Origin: Owenia fusiformis
Taxonomy: Eukaryota > Annelida > Polychaeta > Sabellida > Oweniidae
Assembly (NCBI GenBank): GCA_903813345.2
Contig: CAIIXF020000009.1
Span: 23,835,759-23,899,758 of the forward strand
Direction of reading: 5' to 3'
Length of the DNA: 64,000 nt
Shown here: positions 10,716 to 26,647 of the stretch, in pieces
Layout: each line of letters opens with the position of its first letter
How positions within the stretch are numbered: the first letter of the stretch is position 1
Notes under the pieces: model-generated
Databases searched by the model: none
Told to the model about the DNA's origin: nothing
Seen by the model: the letters and a program-made list of their open reading frames with translations, nothing else
Made by a program: the position numbers and the translations under genes

Positions 10716-11814
10716 CATTTATTTACCAGGTGATACAATTTTTAGATTAAGAATTGAAAATATCAACTAGTGATCCAATTTTCAATATGTGTGAAAGTAA
10801 AACCTGCCATATTAATTTGTAATTTCATATCATCAATAGTGGCTTATTATTCTCATCAATACCAAATAGAATACTGTTGCATTTGTCCAGACTAATAATC
10901 ATGCTTGATATGGCAAAATGGATATTGATCATCTCCCCGAGTCAGTTAAATTATGGAAAGACCTCCTTAAACCAGAATTAGCAATTAAAGTACACCTTCA
11001 GGAAACTCATCAGTGATACCATAATGCTTATGAGCTGTTGTTTGATTAAGTTCTTTAGGTAAGTATGTTCATATTTTTAATGCAATATTCATGTCTCTTA
11101 TTGTTATTGTATATTCTGAAATCTGGTATTGTTCATATAGCCCAAGGGCTTGTGTCTGATTTGGTTCATTTATTGGGAAAACATCAATTTAATTGTCTTA
11201 GTTTATGTTTGTAGCATCATTGACACTCAATATAGCTATTTTGTTGGGCTCTGTTAGATCATATTCTGATACTCATAGCATCTCTCTGTTGCATCATAGA
11301 TGTTGTACATGAGGACAGATAGAAAAGCATATGGCTTAAGTTACCATGATGGCAAGATTAGATGATCAGGGGCCAGGGCTCTCATCAGGAAATATTTAGG
11401 GTGTGGTGGAAACATCTTCAGCATAACTGTTCAGTTGTGATAAGTCATATTTATTTTACATTTTATTTATCATTTTTACATGCTTGTATTTTTGTGCATT
11501 TATACAAGTTTAGACTGTGGGAACAATCAATATTTGCCAATAGATTGTGGAGGGAGCCTAGCGAGAGCCATGGTGATTTTGTTCAGATGTAAAGTAAGGT
11601 TGAATAATATTGTCTCAATATCTTAGTATCTTCTTTAATAAGTGTAACATGTCTTAGAAGTGATATCCTATTGATTCAATACATACTTGATTTACCTGGT
11701 TAATACTTGCCCAAGAGCAACTTCACCTTGATTATTGAATAATAGCAGGCATTATAACTTTCATCTTAACTATTTATCTCTAACATACATATGTATATAT
11801 AAAGGGGTTATGCA

Positions 11815-12545
11815 CTGGGAGGTTTTGGATCCAGGGAATATCCCGAGGGATATACAATATAGTTTCCTGAGGGCCCGATCCTTGTTGGAGTGGAACATAT
11901 GAGATATATTTGCCAGGATAACGAATACATTCCCAGTTAATATGTCCCTGAAACCTCATCAGGTATGGAATACATATAGATTATCCTATATGAGGTTCAG
12001 GATATTTGGATTGTCCAGAGGCCAATATAATATATCTGCCCGAGGGCCATAGGTATTTTCATCAGCAGGCAGATATAGCTTTACGTCCCGCTACGTCATA
12101 ATCGCCGCTCGCATATTTGTTCATAATTTGTAACGTTGACTATATCCGACAATGGAGAAAACACAGACAATCGGGATCTGTTTGATGATTTAAAAAAGGG
12201 AAGGAGCATCCACTTAATCGATCAAAAATTCGAGAAAATAAATATGGGAATATTTGACAGAACAGGAAAATCCCCCCACGGCCAAGAAAACAAAACTGGA
12301 CATGAATATTCTAAAATATTTCAACGATTGAACAATGTGAACCAAATGACCAAGATTGGTATGGGATAAACATATTATCCTATAGTCGGTTCAGGATATT
12401 GGGATTGTCCCTTGGCCAATATAATATATTTTCACTCGGGACCTGCGGCCCTCGGGCAGATATATTATATTTGCCTCGGGATAATCCCAATATCCTGAAC
12501 CTCATATAGGATAATCTCTATATCTGCCCGACGATAAAAATATAA
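11815..12545. repeat. Foldback repeat cluster (GAGGTTCAGGATATTGGGATT family)
   Basis: A ~55-bp block (TTATCCTATATGAGGTTCAGG, then GCCAATATAATATATCTGCCC) at 11981-12050 recurs at 12374-12430 in the same orientation and at 12460-12515 inverted. The last two form a hairpin of ~56-bp arms around a GC-rich loop (GGGACCTGCGGCCC). A related, more diverged piece lies at 11815-11900 (CAGGGAATATCCCGAGGG). The 77-residue open frame between them (12136-12369) shows no known motif. Confidence 0.6.
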
Positions 12546-12780
12546 GTTTTTACAAACCGGCTTTATGTACCTGTAACACGTCCAAGTATGGGATAAAAAT
12601 GTTTATGTATATTTTATCTCTGTGTAGTAAATGGTACTGGATAAAAGTATTCCTAGTGTGAGGTGTTTATTGTGGCTGTGTTCTTTCTAAAGACACTTTC
12701 TGCCAATCTGCTTTAAAAAATTTGTTTTACGTTCATTCTGGGTCTTAAACGTATTATGGTGATTAAGTGTGTATCCTGTT

Positions 12781-12960
12781 AGTACCCCATCGAACAAATT
12801 CTGGGGACAATATAGAGAACACCTCCATCTCCATAAGTCCAGCAACTCAAGTACTGTTGGCTCAATATTTTAAACGCATATACCCTTAATGAGTATAAGT
12901 TCTGCCAGTTTCAAAATGGATGCCATTTTAGTGCTAATTTTACTGAATTTAACCATAGAA
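12781..12960 (+). repeat. Decayed copy of the TCCCATCGAAC element
   Basis: CCCATCGAACAAATTCTGGGGACAATATAG and later AACTCAAGTACTGTTGGC...CGCATATACCC...TTTCAAAATGG follow the same order as 2583-2830, with substitutions and deletions and without the CGTC microsatellite. 12961-13720 otherwise contains no supported gene. Confidence 0.5.
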
Positions 12961-13720
12961 AACTGTTAATATGTTTGGAAAAGAGAATGGATTTGACAAG
13001 GAGTATTGTGGCAAATGGATTTTCCAAAGAGAAAGGTGTAGCTTATAAAGGATTTGTTCATCAGTTCAGGTATGTTAAAAGCTGACATCATAATCACTAA
13101 TAGCAGGTGTATAGCTTTTAATTATGTGGTAATAAACATATACCATATTTTATCACATTTAGGAAGTTATAAACAATGGTTAGACTTTATTTAACGATAC
13201 AGAAGTATCCATGTATTTATTGTAGTCTGACTGGCATTAGTATTCTGCAGTAGGATTAGTCCCAGAAGGTAATATTCTTGTAAACAGTTACAGATTGTCT
13301 CAGTTGAGAATTGTAATTGAATTTATATCAATAGAAGAAGCACTGTGCAATGCAGAGAGTAGCAAAATAAAGGAGTTAGAGAGTGGCTCGAAATATCCAA
13401 TTATAATAGATCTTCAATCAAGGTCTTAGAGAGGCCACTAAATTACCATGACACTGAGTACGGTATTAATTCTAATACTCATAGCATCTCTCTCTCTCTC
13501 CATGGCATAGAATGAGAGATTGGGAAGGCATCATTCTGATACTCATAGCATCTCTCTCTGTTGCATCGCAGATGATCCAGAAGGATAGAGATGGAGAGGG
13601 CGTGGATTACCACGATGGGAAGGCATACCTAACCAAGATGTACATACGTGTAGTATTAACCTCAATAAGGGAGAATCTCAGATCAAGAAGATGATTATTT
13701 AAAGAAGGCCCATACTAAGT

Positions 13721-13914
13721 AGCTGTCAGATAAGGCTGCGTGGGCTCACTATTCATCAACGAGTGAATAATTTTGGGCATTCATTTTTATGAAGAGTGAG
13801 GGGAATATCTTTCTATAAAGCTATTTGCTTTTTCACACCATGTGTCTACCCCATCAAGCTAGTCCAAAGTATTCACACGAGCCCGCACAGCCTAATGTGA
13901 CAGCTCCATAAAGG
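13721..13914. mobile_element. Small MITE with imperfect ~25-bp terminal inverted repeats
   Basis: The left AGCTGTCAGATAAGGCTGCG(TGGGCTC) pairs with the right (GAGCCCGCACAGCCTAATGTGACAGCT) read inverted. The element is ~190 bp with no coding capacity. A partial relative (AGAGTATTCACACG...GAGCCC) lies at ~41170-41270. Confidence 0.5.
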
Positions 13915-14337
13915 GAGGAGAGGGACTGCTCGTGATAGCATATTTATTCCTTTCAATTTTCAAGTTTAGATATATGTTCAGATATTTTAAACAATGTTAT
14001 TAATTGTTCTCATGCAACATTAAGGGTGAGTGTTGAAATTTGAAAGCTGGTATTTAAGGGATGCTCATTTAGTATTGTACGAGACTAGGGTAACCTCGCT
14101 ATACCAAGAAGCGTGTTATATCATGTACAACTGTATACAGTGTAATCTCAAAGGATATAAATACATCTGGGATGTGATTTGTTTATATGCTAAAACTATG
14201 GAAAACAATACTCTGACTTATTATAAGGCAGCATAACTAGGGAACTTAAGTATATTAGTAAATGTCAAAAGTTAGCAGAATAATAACACTCCCAGAATGA
14301 TAAATTAACCGTGATTTGAACCATGCTCTTCATTATA

Positions 14338-14940
14338 CTGTAAAACCTGTGTACAGTGAACACCCATAGAGCCACAAAAATGTGTTCTTTCTAGGTAGGT
14401 GTTCACTACAGAGAGGCAATTGTATATCACTCCCCCCAGTTTTTCTGCAAGTTAAAATGCTCAATTCTGCAAGTGAAATTAGTGAATTCTGCAAGAAGAA
14501 AGGGCTAATTCTGCAGAAATTCCGCGGATATTAATGGTTTTCGAACCAGTAAACGGGAAAATATCGTGATAGTCATCAGGTAGTCAGTCACTACATACAT
14601 GCTGCCATCTAACGGCAGAAATCAAACGATGGCGTTTAGAATTTTCACTTCGCATAATTTGGGTTATTTCTGCAAGGGATTTGACTGAAAACGTGTCAAA
14701 TTGTTACAGGTAAGACTGACTTTTTAAACTTTTGGAAAATATATGGATTCTGCGGAAAATTCCGCGGAAATTGACCAAAATAGTTGATTCTGCAATTCCG
14801 CGGGCAGAGGCAAATTCCGTCCGCGCTCTGCAAACACGGAATCCTGGGGGCAGTGGTATATAGAGCTCAATGGATTAAGTACTGATTAGAGGTGTTCACT
14901 AGAGAGAGAGAGATGTTCACTAAGACAGGTTTTACTGTAG
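14338..14940. repeat. Nested elements: TATATCACTCCCCCCAG element inside a GTGAACAC-family copy
   Basis: The outer ends CTGTAAAACCTGTGTACAGTGAACACC (14339) and GTTCACTAAGACAGGTTTTACTG (14914) are inverted halves of the dispersed ACAGTAAAACCTGT family. Between them sits a second element, with GTATATCACTCCCCCCAG on its left (14422) facing CTGGGGGCAGTGGTATATA on its right (to ~14862). That inner element is rich in TTCTGCA and TTCCGCGG motifs. The arrangement implies that the inner element inserted into the outer one. Confidence 0.55.
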
Positions 14941-15057
14941 TTCTGTTGTACATAGCCAAAGTAAAGGCAAAAATCAGATTCTGTGACAAATGTCATTTTC
15001 AATAGAACAAAAAAATGGGATTTCATGTTCCTTTTCATTCTGTATTTCCAGTAGAGA

Positions 15058-18000
15058 ATGAGCAGTCCCCAGTCCATACCAGGGAAGGCCATGGGTGCTA
15101 ACGGTGAGCCACCCTATGGCACCACACCTCCCAGAAACAAGTTTCTCATCCCTAGCCCTGTACCGTGTCGTAGGAGCAGGACATATTCTGCGTAAGTCAT
15201 GTGATTATATATAGTCTCCAAGTTGAAAAGCAATAAAAAAGAAAAGCGGAGAAAAAACTGGACAATTTCAACATGGGTTTATCAGTTTTCACCCAATATG
15301 AAGTATTGTATATTTTAATTGCAACATTTTTAATCAATTTTGATCAGCAGAGTGGTCAAGATAACCAGATGAATCTAGATCAATTGAAATCTGATATATG
15401 AAGCTCATCCAGATAAGGCCATAAGAAGTAGATTCTTTGTTTTGCGTCCTGTCAAAATCCTAATCATGCAAGGGTACAAGGAAAACAAACACAAACTCAA
15501 GAAAAAACACAAACTTGTTTGCTAAGAAATGTATACATTTTATAGGCATAAAAAGGGATGACATACCAATTTGGAGTGATTACAAACACCTATCTATACA
15601 TTTTATACTATATATTTATTAAACATAGTTATTATTCAAGGGTAAAAAATAAGAAAGTACACAATCCATGCCAAAGTAATCAATAACACCGTCAATTTTG
15701 ACACACATCAAATTATCGGCCATTTGGTCTGATTCTGATTGAACGAAATGCGATGGTACATTCAGACCCTTGTGATTGCAATTTGGATGTGTTTTTTTTC
15801 TGATTAACTCAAAATCGTGCAAGCAAGGGGACGCAAAACAAAGAATCTACTTCTCATGGCCTAATATACAGAAGAAAAAATCTAATTCAGTTATCCTGGA
15901 ATTCAGCTTATTATCAACAATGTTCCATTACAATTTGATATTTCTGTTTTATATGCTATATGGTTGTCAGAAATGTCAGAATGTAAAACAATTAGGCTAA
16001 TGGACCCTTTCTTATGAAATCACTTTATTTATTTGAATGTGCAAATAAGATGCCAATAAAACAATTTCCAATAGAACACTTTCATCAATGCACAAAAAAT
16101 AATTTGGTGAATTCATCTAAAAACTGTAATAGATACATGTATTCAATGTGCCAACTTATTTTCGAGAGGTCATATTTTTTACTTTCAAATTGAACATTTC
16201 AAAAATTCTAAAACTGAACAGAAAGTGTAGAAAGTGTCATATTTAGTTAATAATCTGCAATTTAAAAATACCTCACAGAAGGAAAAAATTAACTGAACAA
16301 ACTCCTGGAACATCTCTTTAAAAATAAAATGCGCACTGGTGATCTTATTTCAGGTAAAGTAACAATTAGCAAAATCAACTAATTCATTCAGTTTAAAGAG
16401 TTGGTACTGTTTGAGTAAAGCAGAAGAGACCAACAATCATCAACAAATAAGATTTAATTCAAGGAATATGGATTTTTGGTGTATGGCTCAGTATAATGTC
16501 CATGTACCAAGCAAAGCATTTAGCTTTAGTATAACAAAATCAAATGCTGTTGTAGGTCAGAGAGGGCAGCTGCTGGACCATTGCACAAGGGAATCATGAA
16601 GGAGTTTTGTCGTCATAAGGGACATGGTTTCATCATCCCCGATGGCGGAGGTCCACTCATGTTTTGCCATATATCAGAGTAAGTTATCGGTTGCTATTTT
16701 GTCAGAAAGAATCCCCATGTATGTGAATACACCTGTATAGCTCAACGGTAGCAATGTTTTCAATAATGCCGTCCTTACATTACATACACGCAAAATATAT
16801 CCCTTGGACCCGGAAATAAAAATGAACTGCGTTTTTTGGACGCAGTGAAGGCAGTATGCACAAAATCAACTTTGGATGAAAGATTTGATAAAGATCTTAC
16901 CTTCAGTCTATTTATTTCGTCAGAATCCACTAAATAATTGAAGGAAATTCTATTTCTAAAAGAAATAAAATTTTCTTTTGAAGTTTCCTTTCCGGAAGTT
17001 GATTTCTGATCGAAATAGTACGAGGCATGTGATAGGACAAATAGTTATCCAATACTCGAGCAGTAACCAGTACGAGTCCTACGATTGGCCGGTAGCTGAA
17101 GACCCGATTTAAACCATTTTATATTGGTCAAGTGCGATCACCAGATCATTATTTAAGAATGCGCAAGAAACTTAACCAAAAAATTGAATCCGCGCAGATT
17201 GCCCGTAGCTAAAGCAAAATCAGTAGCTAATTGCTTCGAAATACGCAAAGAAAATGTGTATCTAATGGTTGAATATAAGTTATACCTCACAAGTGATGGT
17301 ATCTGTATCATTCTTTGACATACTAGACTCGCTAGAACACTAATTTAGACCGATAAATAGCAAAAGCGATACAAAATTTCATCAATTTTATTTCTTCCAG
17401 TGTAAAAGCGTGACTTTGAATTCCCGGGAACATTTTTTCAAGGGACGCAGTTTTTTGAGGGGAGACACATTTTTTGAAAATCATTACATCCCAGGAACGC
17501 AATCTTGGACAAACCTACTGAAAACACTGGGTAGTGTGTGTACCTCTTACGCAATAGTACCCAGATTCGATCCCCTGTTCAGGCAAAACTTAATTTACTT
17601 GTTTGCGTAAAGCACTTCAGGGTGTTTAAATGAGTGGTCCACAACTCGTAAAAAAGGCCGTGGTGTGTACTTGTATGACTATGAGTGCACAAGAATGTAC
17701 TAAATGTACCAATTGTTTCACAGAATAACCCCATGCTTCAATGTGACCCATTGCTACACACGTTAATCTTTTGTTTCACAGGGTTTTCACTGTTTTACAT
17801 TTGTGCACATTATTTTGAATGAACCATTTGCTATATGCAATAGTACTTAATTTTTCATGATGAAATCCACCATCTCGCAGAAAAAACATTATTAACCATT
17901 AAACCAACCATTTTATCATAGTTTTCCATAAATTCTTATATTCCTGCAAAACAGAAAACTTCATATTTATTCTTTTAAAAATCTGAATCAATCTAAAATG

Positions 18001-18229
18001 TTAAATCAAAATCTTGTGTTCTTATTACAGTATAGATGGCGATTATGTGCCCAAGGCCGGTGATGAGGTTTGCTACAAGAGATGTCCTATTCCTCCCAAG
18101 AATGAGAGGTTCTCTGCAGTTCACGTCATTATTTCAAACCCTAACCCCCATGAAACACACGAGAGATGGGACACACCCTCTCCTACCCATGGTACCCCAC
18201 CCTCAGGTCATGCCAGCCCTAGGACTTAG
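15058..18229 (+). CDS. CARHSP1/CSDC2-like cold-shock-domain RNA-binding protein (3 exons)
   Basis: Coding exons 15058-15191, 16556-16678 and 18031-18229 join in phase (GC|G, GA|T) with GTAAGT donors and AG acceptors, giving 151 aa. Human CARHSP1 is about 147 aa. An in-frame TAG two codons before the ATG fixes the start within this exon, whose acceptor is at 15050-15051. Residues 1-45 form a Pro/Ser-rich N-tail ending SPVPCRRSRTYSA, the equivalent of the family's phospho-Ser region. The cold-shock domain spans about residues 52-119 and carries the RNP1-like KGHGFI (66-71) and the RNP2-like MFCHIS (80-85), then GDYVPKAGDEV and IPPKNERF typical of this subfamily. The C-tail is Ser/Thr/Pro-rich and ends HASPRT. 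Family members bind single-stranded RNA in the cytoplasm and influence mRNA stability; that role is inferred from family. A possible AATAAA polyadenylation signal is at 18384-18389. CARHSP1 and CSDC2 cannot be told apart from sequence at this distance. Confidence 0.93.
16790..17500. other. Intron 2 of the cold-shock gene: unexplained sequence
   Basis: Part of a 1352-bp intron. Two small blocks at its ends share GACCCGGAA..CTGCGTTTTTTGGACGCAG (16805-16850) and CCCGGGAACATTTTTTCAAGGGACGCAGTTTTTTGAGG (17420-17460), suggesting an old repeat, but no clean inverted ends are seen. A tRNA-like B box (AGATTCGATCCCC) occurs at 17561-17573 without a convincing A box at the right distance. Confidence 0.3.
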
Positions 18230-19069
18230 CTCAGGAATTATTCACAAAAGGCCATATGGGAAATTCCTCCTTTGATTCATTACCTAACTAGCTGGTTCTA
18301 TATAAAAACAGTCATCTCCATGAAACTATTCAGATTATTCATGCCCTTTTGCATTGACCAGGTGAATACTGAACGTTTACAATAATAAAACTTAAGACCC
18401 AATTGTTATCAGTGTTGGCTAGTATAACTTTTCATAGAAGAATAGCTTCATGGTTATGACAGTGAGACTTTAAACATCTGTTTTGATTTCATTAAAAAAT
18501 GTACAGTAAAACCATTTTGAAATAGCTTTAACTCCTCATATTAAGAGGCTTTCTCATTAGAAGGCTCTGATAATATGGGATTCAGTGGGTCATCCAGAAT
18601 TATAACTGTAAAATATGATCTCATATTGAGATGATCCCTTTAGAGATTTTCACATACATTGGTTTTACTGTACTGATAATATTTGGATTAATTTGGTTTC
18701 ATGTGGCCTTAAATCTGTGGTACATCCATACATTATGTCTGAATCATACACTCAAACGATCTAAGGCGCATTGTACATAAAAGACAAGTTGTGTATTTAA
18801 TCAGAGATTTCTCTCTCAATTATGTCTGTACAAAATGTATAGAATGTAAATGACATAGGGGTGTTAGAATGAGTTTGATTTAGCTGTTAATGAATGTAAC
18901 TGAATACTATCACAGTAGAATATGTAATATAGAGCAAGATTATCTCTATATGAGGAAATGATAATCCGAAACAAAATTTCAGATTTTATGATGCAATGTG
19001 TTATGATCAGATCACAATCATCGCTAATTCTTAATACATGTATCTGGTCATAAGAGTGGCTTCAGTCTT

Positions 19070-19146
19070 GCATCAATGCAATTAGACTGCATCAATGCAA
19101 TTAGACAGCATCAATGCAATTAGACTGCACCAATGCAATTAGACTG
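19070..19146. repeat. 19-bp minisatellite, four copies
   Basis: Four consecutive copies of GCATCAATGCAATTAGACT with one or two changes per copy. Confidence 0.9.
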
Positions 19147-19489
19147 GAGATCCTATATCATGTATTTGAAATGATTGAATTCACATTTAATTGTAAATTG
19201 ATTGTTTAGATGCATTGTAAAATGCTAATTGATGAGTCCTGCAATATTTACATAGAGTAGAGAAAGTATATAGTTTCTTGAAGAGTGTCATATTATATTA
19301 GATTCTAATTGAAATTAGAGACTGCCTTGTTATTCTGGTAATAAAACGTGTTATGAATCTGTACACTGCTGTCAAATTATATCTAATAGAGAGCACAAAA
19401 AACAGTTTTTTTAAAATTTTACGGACAATCGAAGCTCATTGTTTGTGCCTGATTGAATAGATATTTTTACCTGTAAGAGCATTGGATTA

Positions 19490-19835
19490 ACATTTTAGGG
19501 CGTTGCATTTACATGTAAGAGTATTTCATTTTGTCTACACATGAGGGCATTGCATTTACATGTAGGGCCATTGGATTTACAAGTGCAGTTCCATGTGAGG
19601 GCATTGCATTTACATGTAAGGGCATTACAGTTTCATGTTAGGGCAGTGCATTTACACTTAAGATTGTAAGATTTTATGTGAAGACATTGATTTAACATCT
19701 AAGGACACTGTGCTTTCATATGAAGGCATTGCAGATGCATTCACATGTAAAGGAATCTTGTTTTGTGTATGAGGGCATTGCATTTACATGTAAGGGCAAT
19801 GTGATTTCATGTTGGTCCATAGAATGTATATTCAG
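19490..19835. repeat. GGGCATTGCATTTACATGTAAG degenerate tandem repeat
   Basis: About ten copies of a 25-40-bp unit built on GGGCATTGCATTTACATGTAAG, with varied spacers and substitutions (GGCATTACAGTTTCATGT, GGCAGTGCATTTACACTT and so on). The overlapping open frames on both strands (19716-20024) are translations of it. Confidence 0.75.
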
Positions 19836-21386
19836 ATGCATTGCACCCTTTGCAATTATTGTACAATGCATGAAATTCGTACATGAATACTGTGTATGCC
19901 TTGAATACATACAATTTATAGTTAGACCAATGTATTTTCTTTTATTTGCCAGATGCTTGGGTGCAATTACTATTTGAAAACCTACAACTAAGTTTTCATA
20001 TTTTTCAATGTTTAGTGCAATCAAGTTTTACAATATCAACAATAATGTGGAATTCAAAAATTTTTCGTAAAATATTTATAACATTCAATAATTGAATGGT
20101 ATTTCACTAAGTGATTGTGCCCTTTAGAGTACGAGTTTATGTATTTTCACTACTTTCTTATTTAAGCCTATTCAAAATAGCGTAGAAGCATTTTAGTTTT
20201 AACAAAGTGTGGTTAAATTGTATATAAAAAGGTCTGTGAACAGCCATGATGAATCGCTTATAGTAACGTTTAGCTTGTGATTGGTCCATCGAATTCAAGT
20301 ACCGTATATTATTTTGTTGTACCGAACCCACCTCACCTAGTTTATCTTTATGTGTAACCACTTATTGATTCATTAAATTGAGTAGAGGTATCTAAATGAA
20401 TGTTGGTAGAATGCATGTTATGATATCTTTACCACATATAAACACGTAAAATTAAATGCTTAGCCTACACGATTGTATGATTTTTTAGTGAATATGCTGT
20501 ATAAGTGGTATTTAATTTGTGTGGTTAATTTGCTGAATGGTCAAATTTTATCATTTTCCTAATTTTGATTTTCCTCATGACAAGAAAGTTCCCATTGGAT
20601 AACATTATAAAGATGATATTTCTGACATTTAACCTGGCAAAATTTAGGCAATGTGCTAAAAAAGCAAAATTACCATTTATACAGTATATGTGTTCTATCC
20701 CATGGATAATATAATTATCTGATAATTGCAATTTATGAATACAACATAATAGCCTTCGAAAGGAATCCTGTTTAACAGTTATATATGTATTTTGCCAACC
20801 CATGTTTATGTTTAGTTGCCCACTTCTCTAGTGCCATGAACTATAATCCATTTAGCTTTTATTTCACGCATGCCATATAATTGTACAATCTTGTACCAAA
20901 AATGATGTAAATATTTCAAATTGAAAACTATATTGAAATATATTTTCTAAGTGGTATATTGTTGTTTCTGTTTAGATTCATGTTCACCTCATCAGAGGTT
21001 TATACCCTGCATAAAGGTAGATCAATGCACACATACTCTATAGACGCAACAATTATGATTCGATTTATGTTGTCATGGCAATGGGTCCATGTAAACTGCA
21101 ACCAGACTCCTATTGTTGCTAATATGATGTGATGAAAATTTCAAATACTGTAGAATTTTATCACCTCCACTATTAAATGTAAAGTAAAGAGCCAGGCTTG
21201 GGTTAGACTAGCTAGAGATTTGGAAACAATTAGACTTTAAGAGAGGTTAAAATTCCTCAAGTGGATGTATTGTTTACTCTTGGTTTTGAGATCCTCTGGT
21301 CATTGATTCAAAAGAACAATACTATTCTGATCCCTGTATAATACAAAATACTTTATTTCTGACCATAATGTTATTACAAACGCATC

Positions 21387-21392
21387 TTTATT
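21387..21392 (-). terminator. Candidate polyadenylation signal of the phosphomannomutase gene
   Basis: The minus strand reads AATAAA about 800 nt downstream of the stop codon. It is the nearest exact hexamer I found in a plausible position, but there is no transcript evidence. Confidence 0.3.
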
Positions 21393-22194
21393 CTACTTCC
21401 CATTTCTATAGTTCAACCACACTCGGCCAAAAGACCACCTAATAAGGACAGCTACTGTTCATATAAATCTAGGAATATTCCTCACATTCTTCAACATGTC
21501 AATTTCTAAAGATGCGATACTAACATAGATAAGTATCACTCGCCTTTATAAAGTTCATCAATTGCAATGTTAAGGTACATGTAGTGTCAATTAATAGTCA
21601 GTATATATGTGTTTCCTTCATTTTACAATTAAAACGATTACACTGGTACTATCAATTAACGAAGATCATATTAGCTGCCATCAAAGTTAAAAAAGCTGAG
21701 CAAACTCTCTCACATAACATGTGTTCAAAGATATCTTCAATGTTGTTCCAGTAGTCTCCTTTGCATAATCAAATGTAAAATAGTAATAACAATAAAGTTG
21801 GTACAAGCATGACCTATCTGGTATGTCCACGGTAAAAGTAATGAACACATTTTTAAAGAAATCATGAATAATTTCAGTCCGAAGTCTGCAATCTCAGTAA
21901 GCGTATATTGTCATACAGGCCAGCCGTATATCACAATTTAGTTGAAAGCCCAATTTACTCTAATTATTCATATATAATACAGATAGCACAGCTTCACTGC
22001 ACGTATACTGGGATTCTGCCATTCCCAATTCACATTATATTGAACTTTGGTCTCTCCAACCCTTGATCCTATGCGTAACTGAGAATAATTATATTCAATG
22101 TAATTTTTAAGTTCAAATTCTAGATCTATGAGCCATTCTGAGAATATTACACTTTACTATACTATAGACCCCCTGAGATTCCTTGACTGGAATG

Positions 22195-26355
<4,161 letters not shown>

Positions 26356-26647
26356 GTTGACAAATTTGAATCAGGTTCTACCAAATAAAGTTTTGAATAT
26401 TGATTCTATTAAATTAGAGTAATATAAGATTTTATTCGACAGAATATATATAAAGTATACATTTTGGCAAATCCTTTTTAGTTATCCTTTGATTGAACAT
26501 ACTTAAAAGTAGGATTTTATTGCGATAATTTTCCTTATAAAAGACCTGATAAACACGGAAGAAGATATTACCTTCATTTTGAAGAGTTTGGCAAAAAATC
26601 AAACCGAAGAATATTTTACGAAAAAGTACTCCTATTATTGTTATAAG
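26356..26647. promoter_or_regulatory. Presumed bidirectional promoter between PMM and thioesterase-like gene
   Basis: Only 292 bp separate the two divergent start codons. The stretch is AT-rich, with no CpG-island character. TATA-like strings occur (TATATATAAAG at 26445; CTTATAAAAG at 26534), but the positions of the two start sites are unknown. Shared control is inferred from spacing only. Confidence 0.4.

Larger units (their letters stand above)
18230..22194. other. Convergent intergenic region between the cold-shock and PMM genes
   Basis: This holds the 3' UTRs of both flanking genes. A plus-strand AATAAA lies at 18384-18389 for the cold-shock gene. A minus-strand AATAAA (TTTATT at 21387-21392) is a candidate for the phosphomannomutase. 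Two minisatellites are listed separately. No open frame here carries a recognisable domain, and I see no RNA gene. Confidence 0.6.

Noticed and set aside
12971-13073. Possible upstream coding exon of the cold-shock gene (MDLTRSIVANGFSKEKG..., donor GTATGT)
   Set aside because: Joining it to 15052 runs into an in-frame stop before the known start, and the family does not have such an N-terminus.
17536-17580. Second half of a tRNA-like element (AGATTCGATCCCC)
   Set aside because: No A box at proper distance. The TAGCTCAACGGTAG string at 16737 is ~820 bp away with no clear insertion boundaries.
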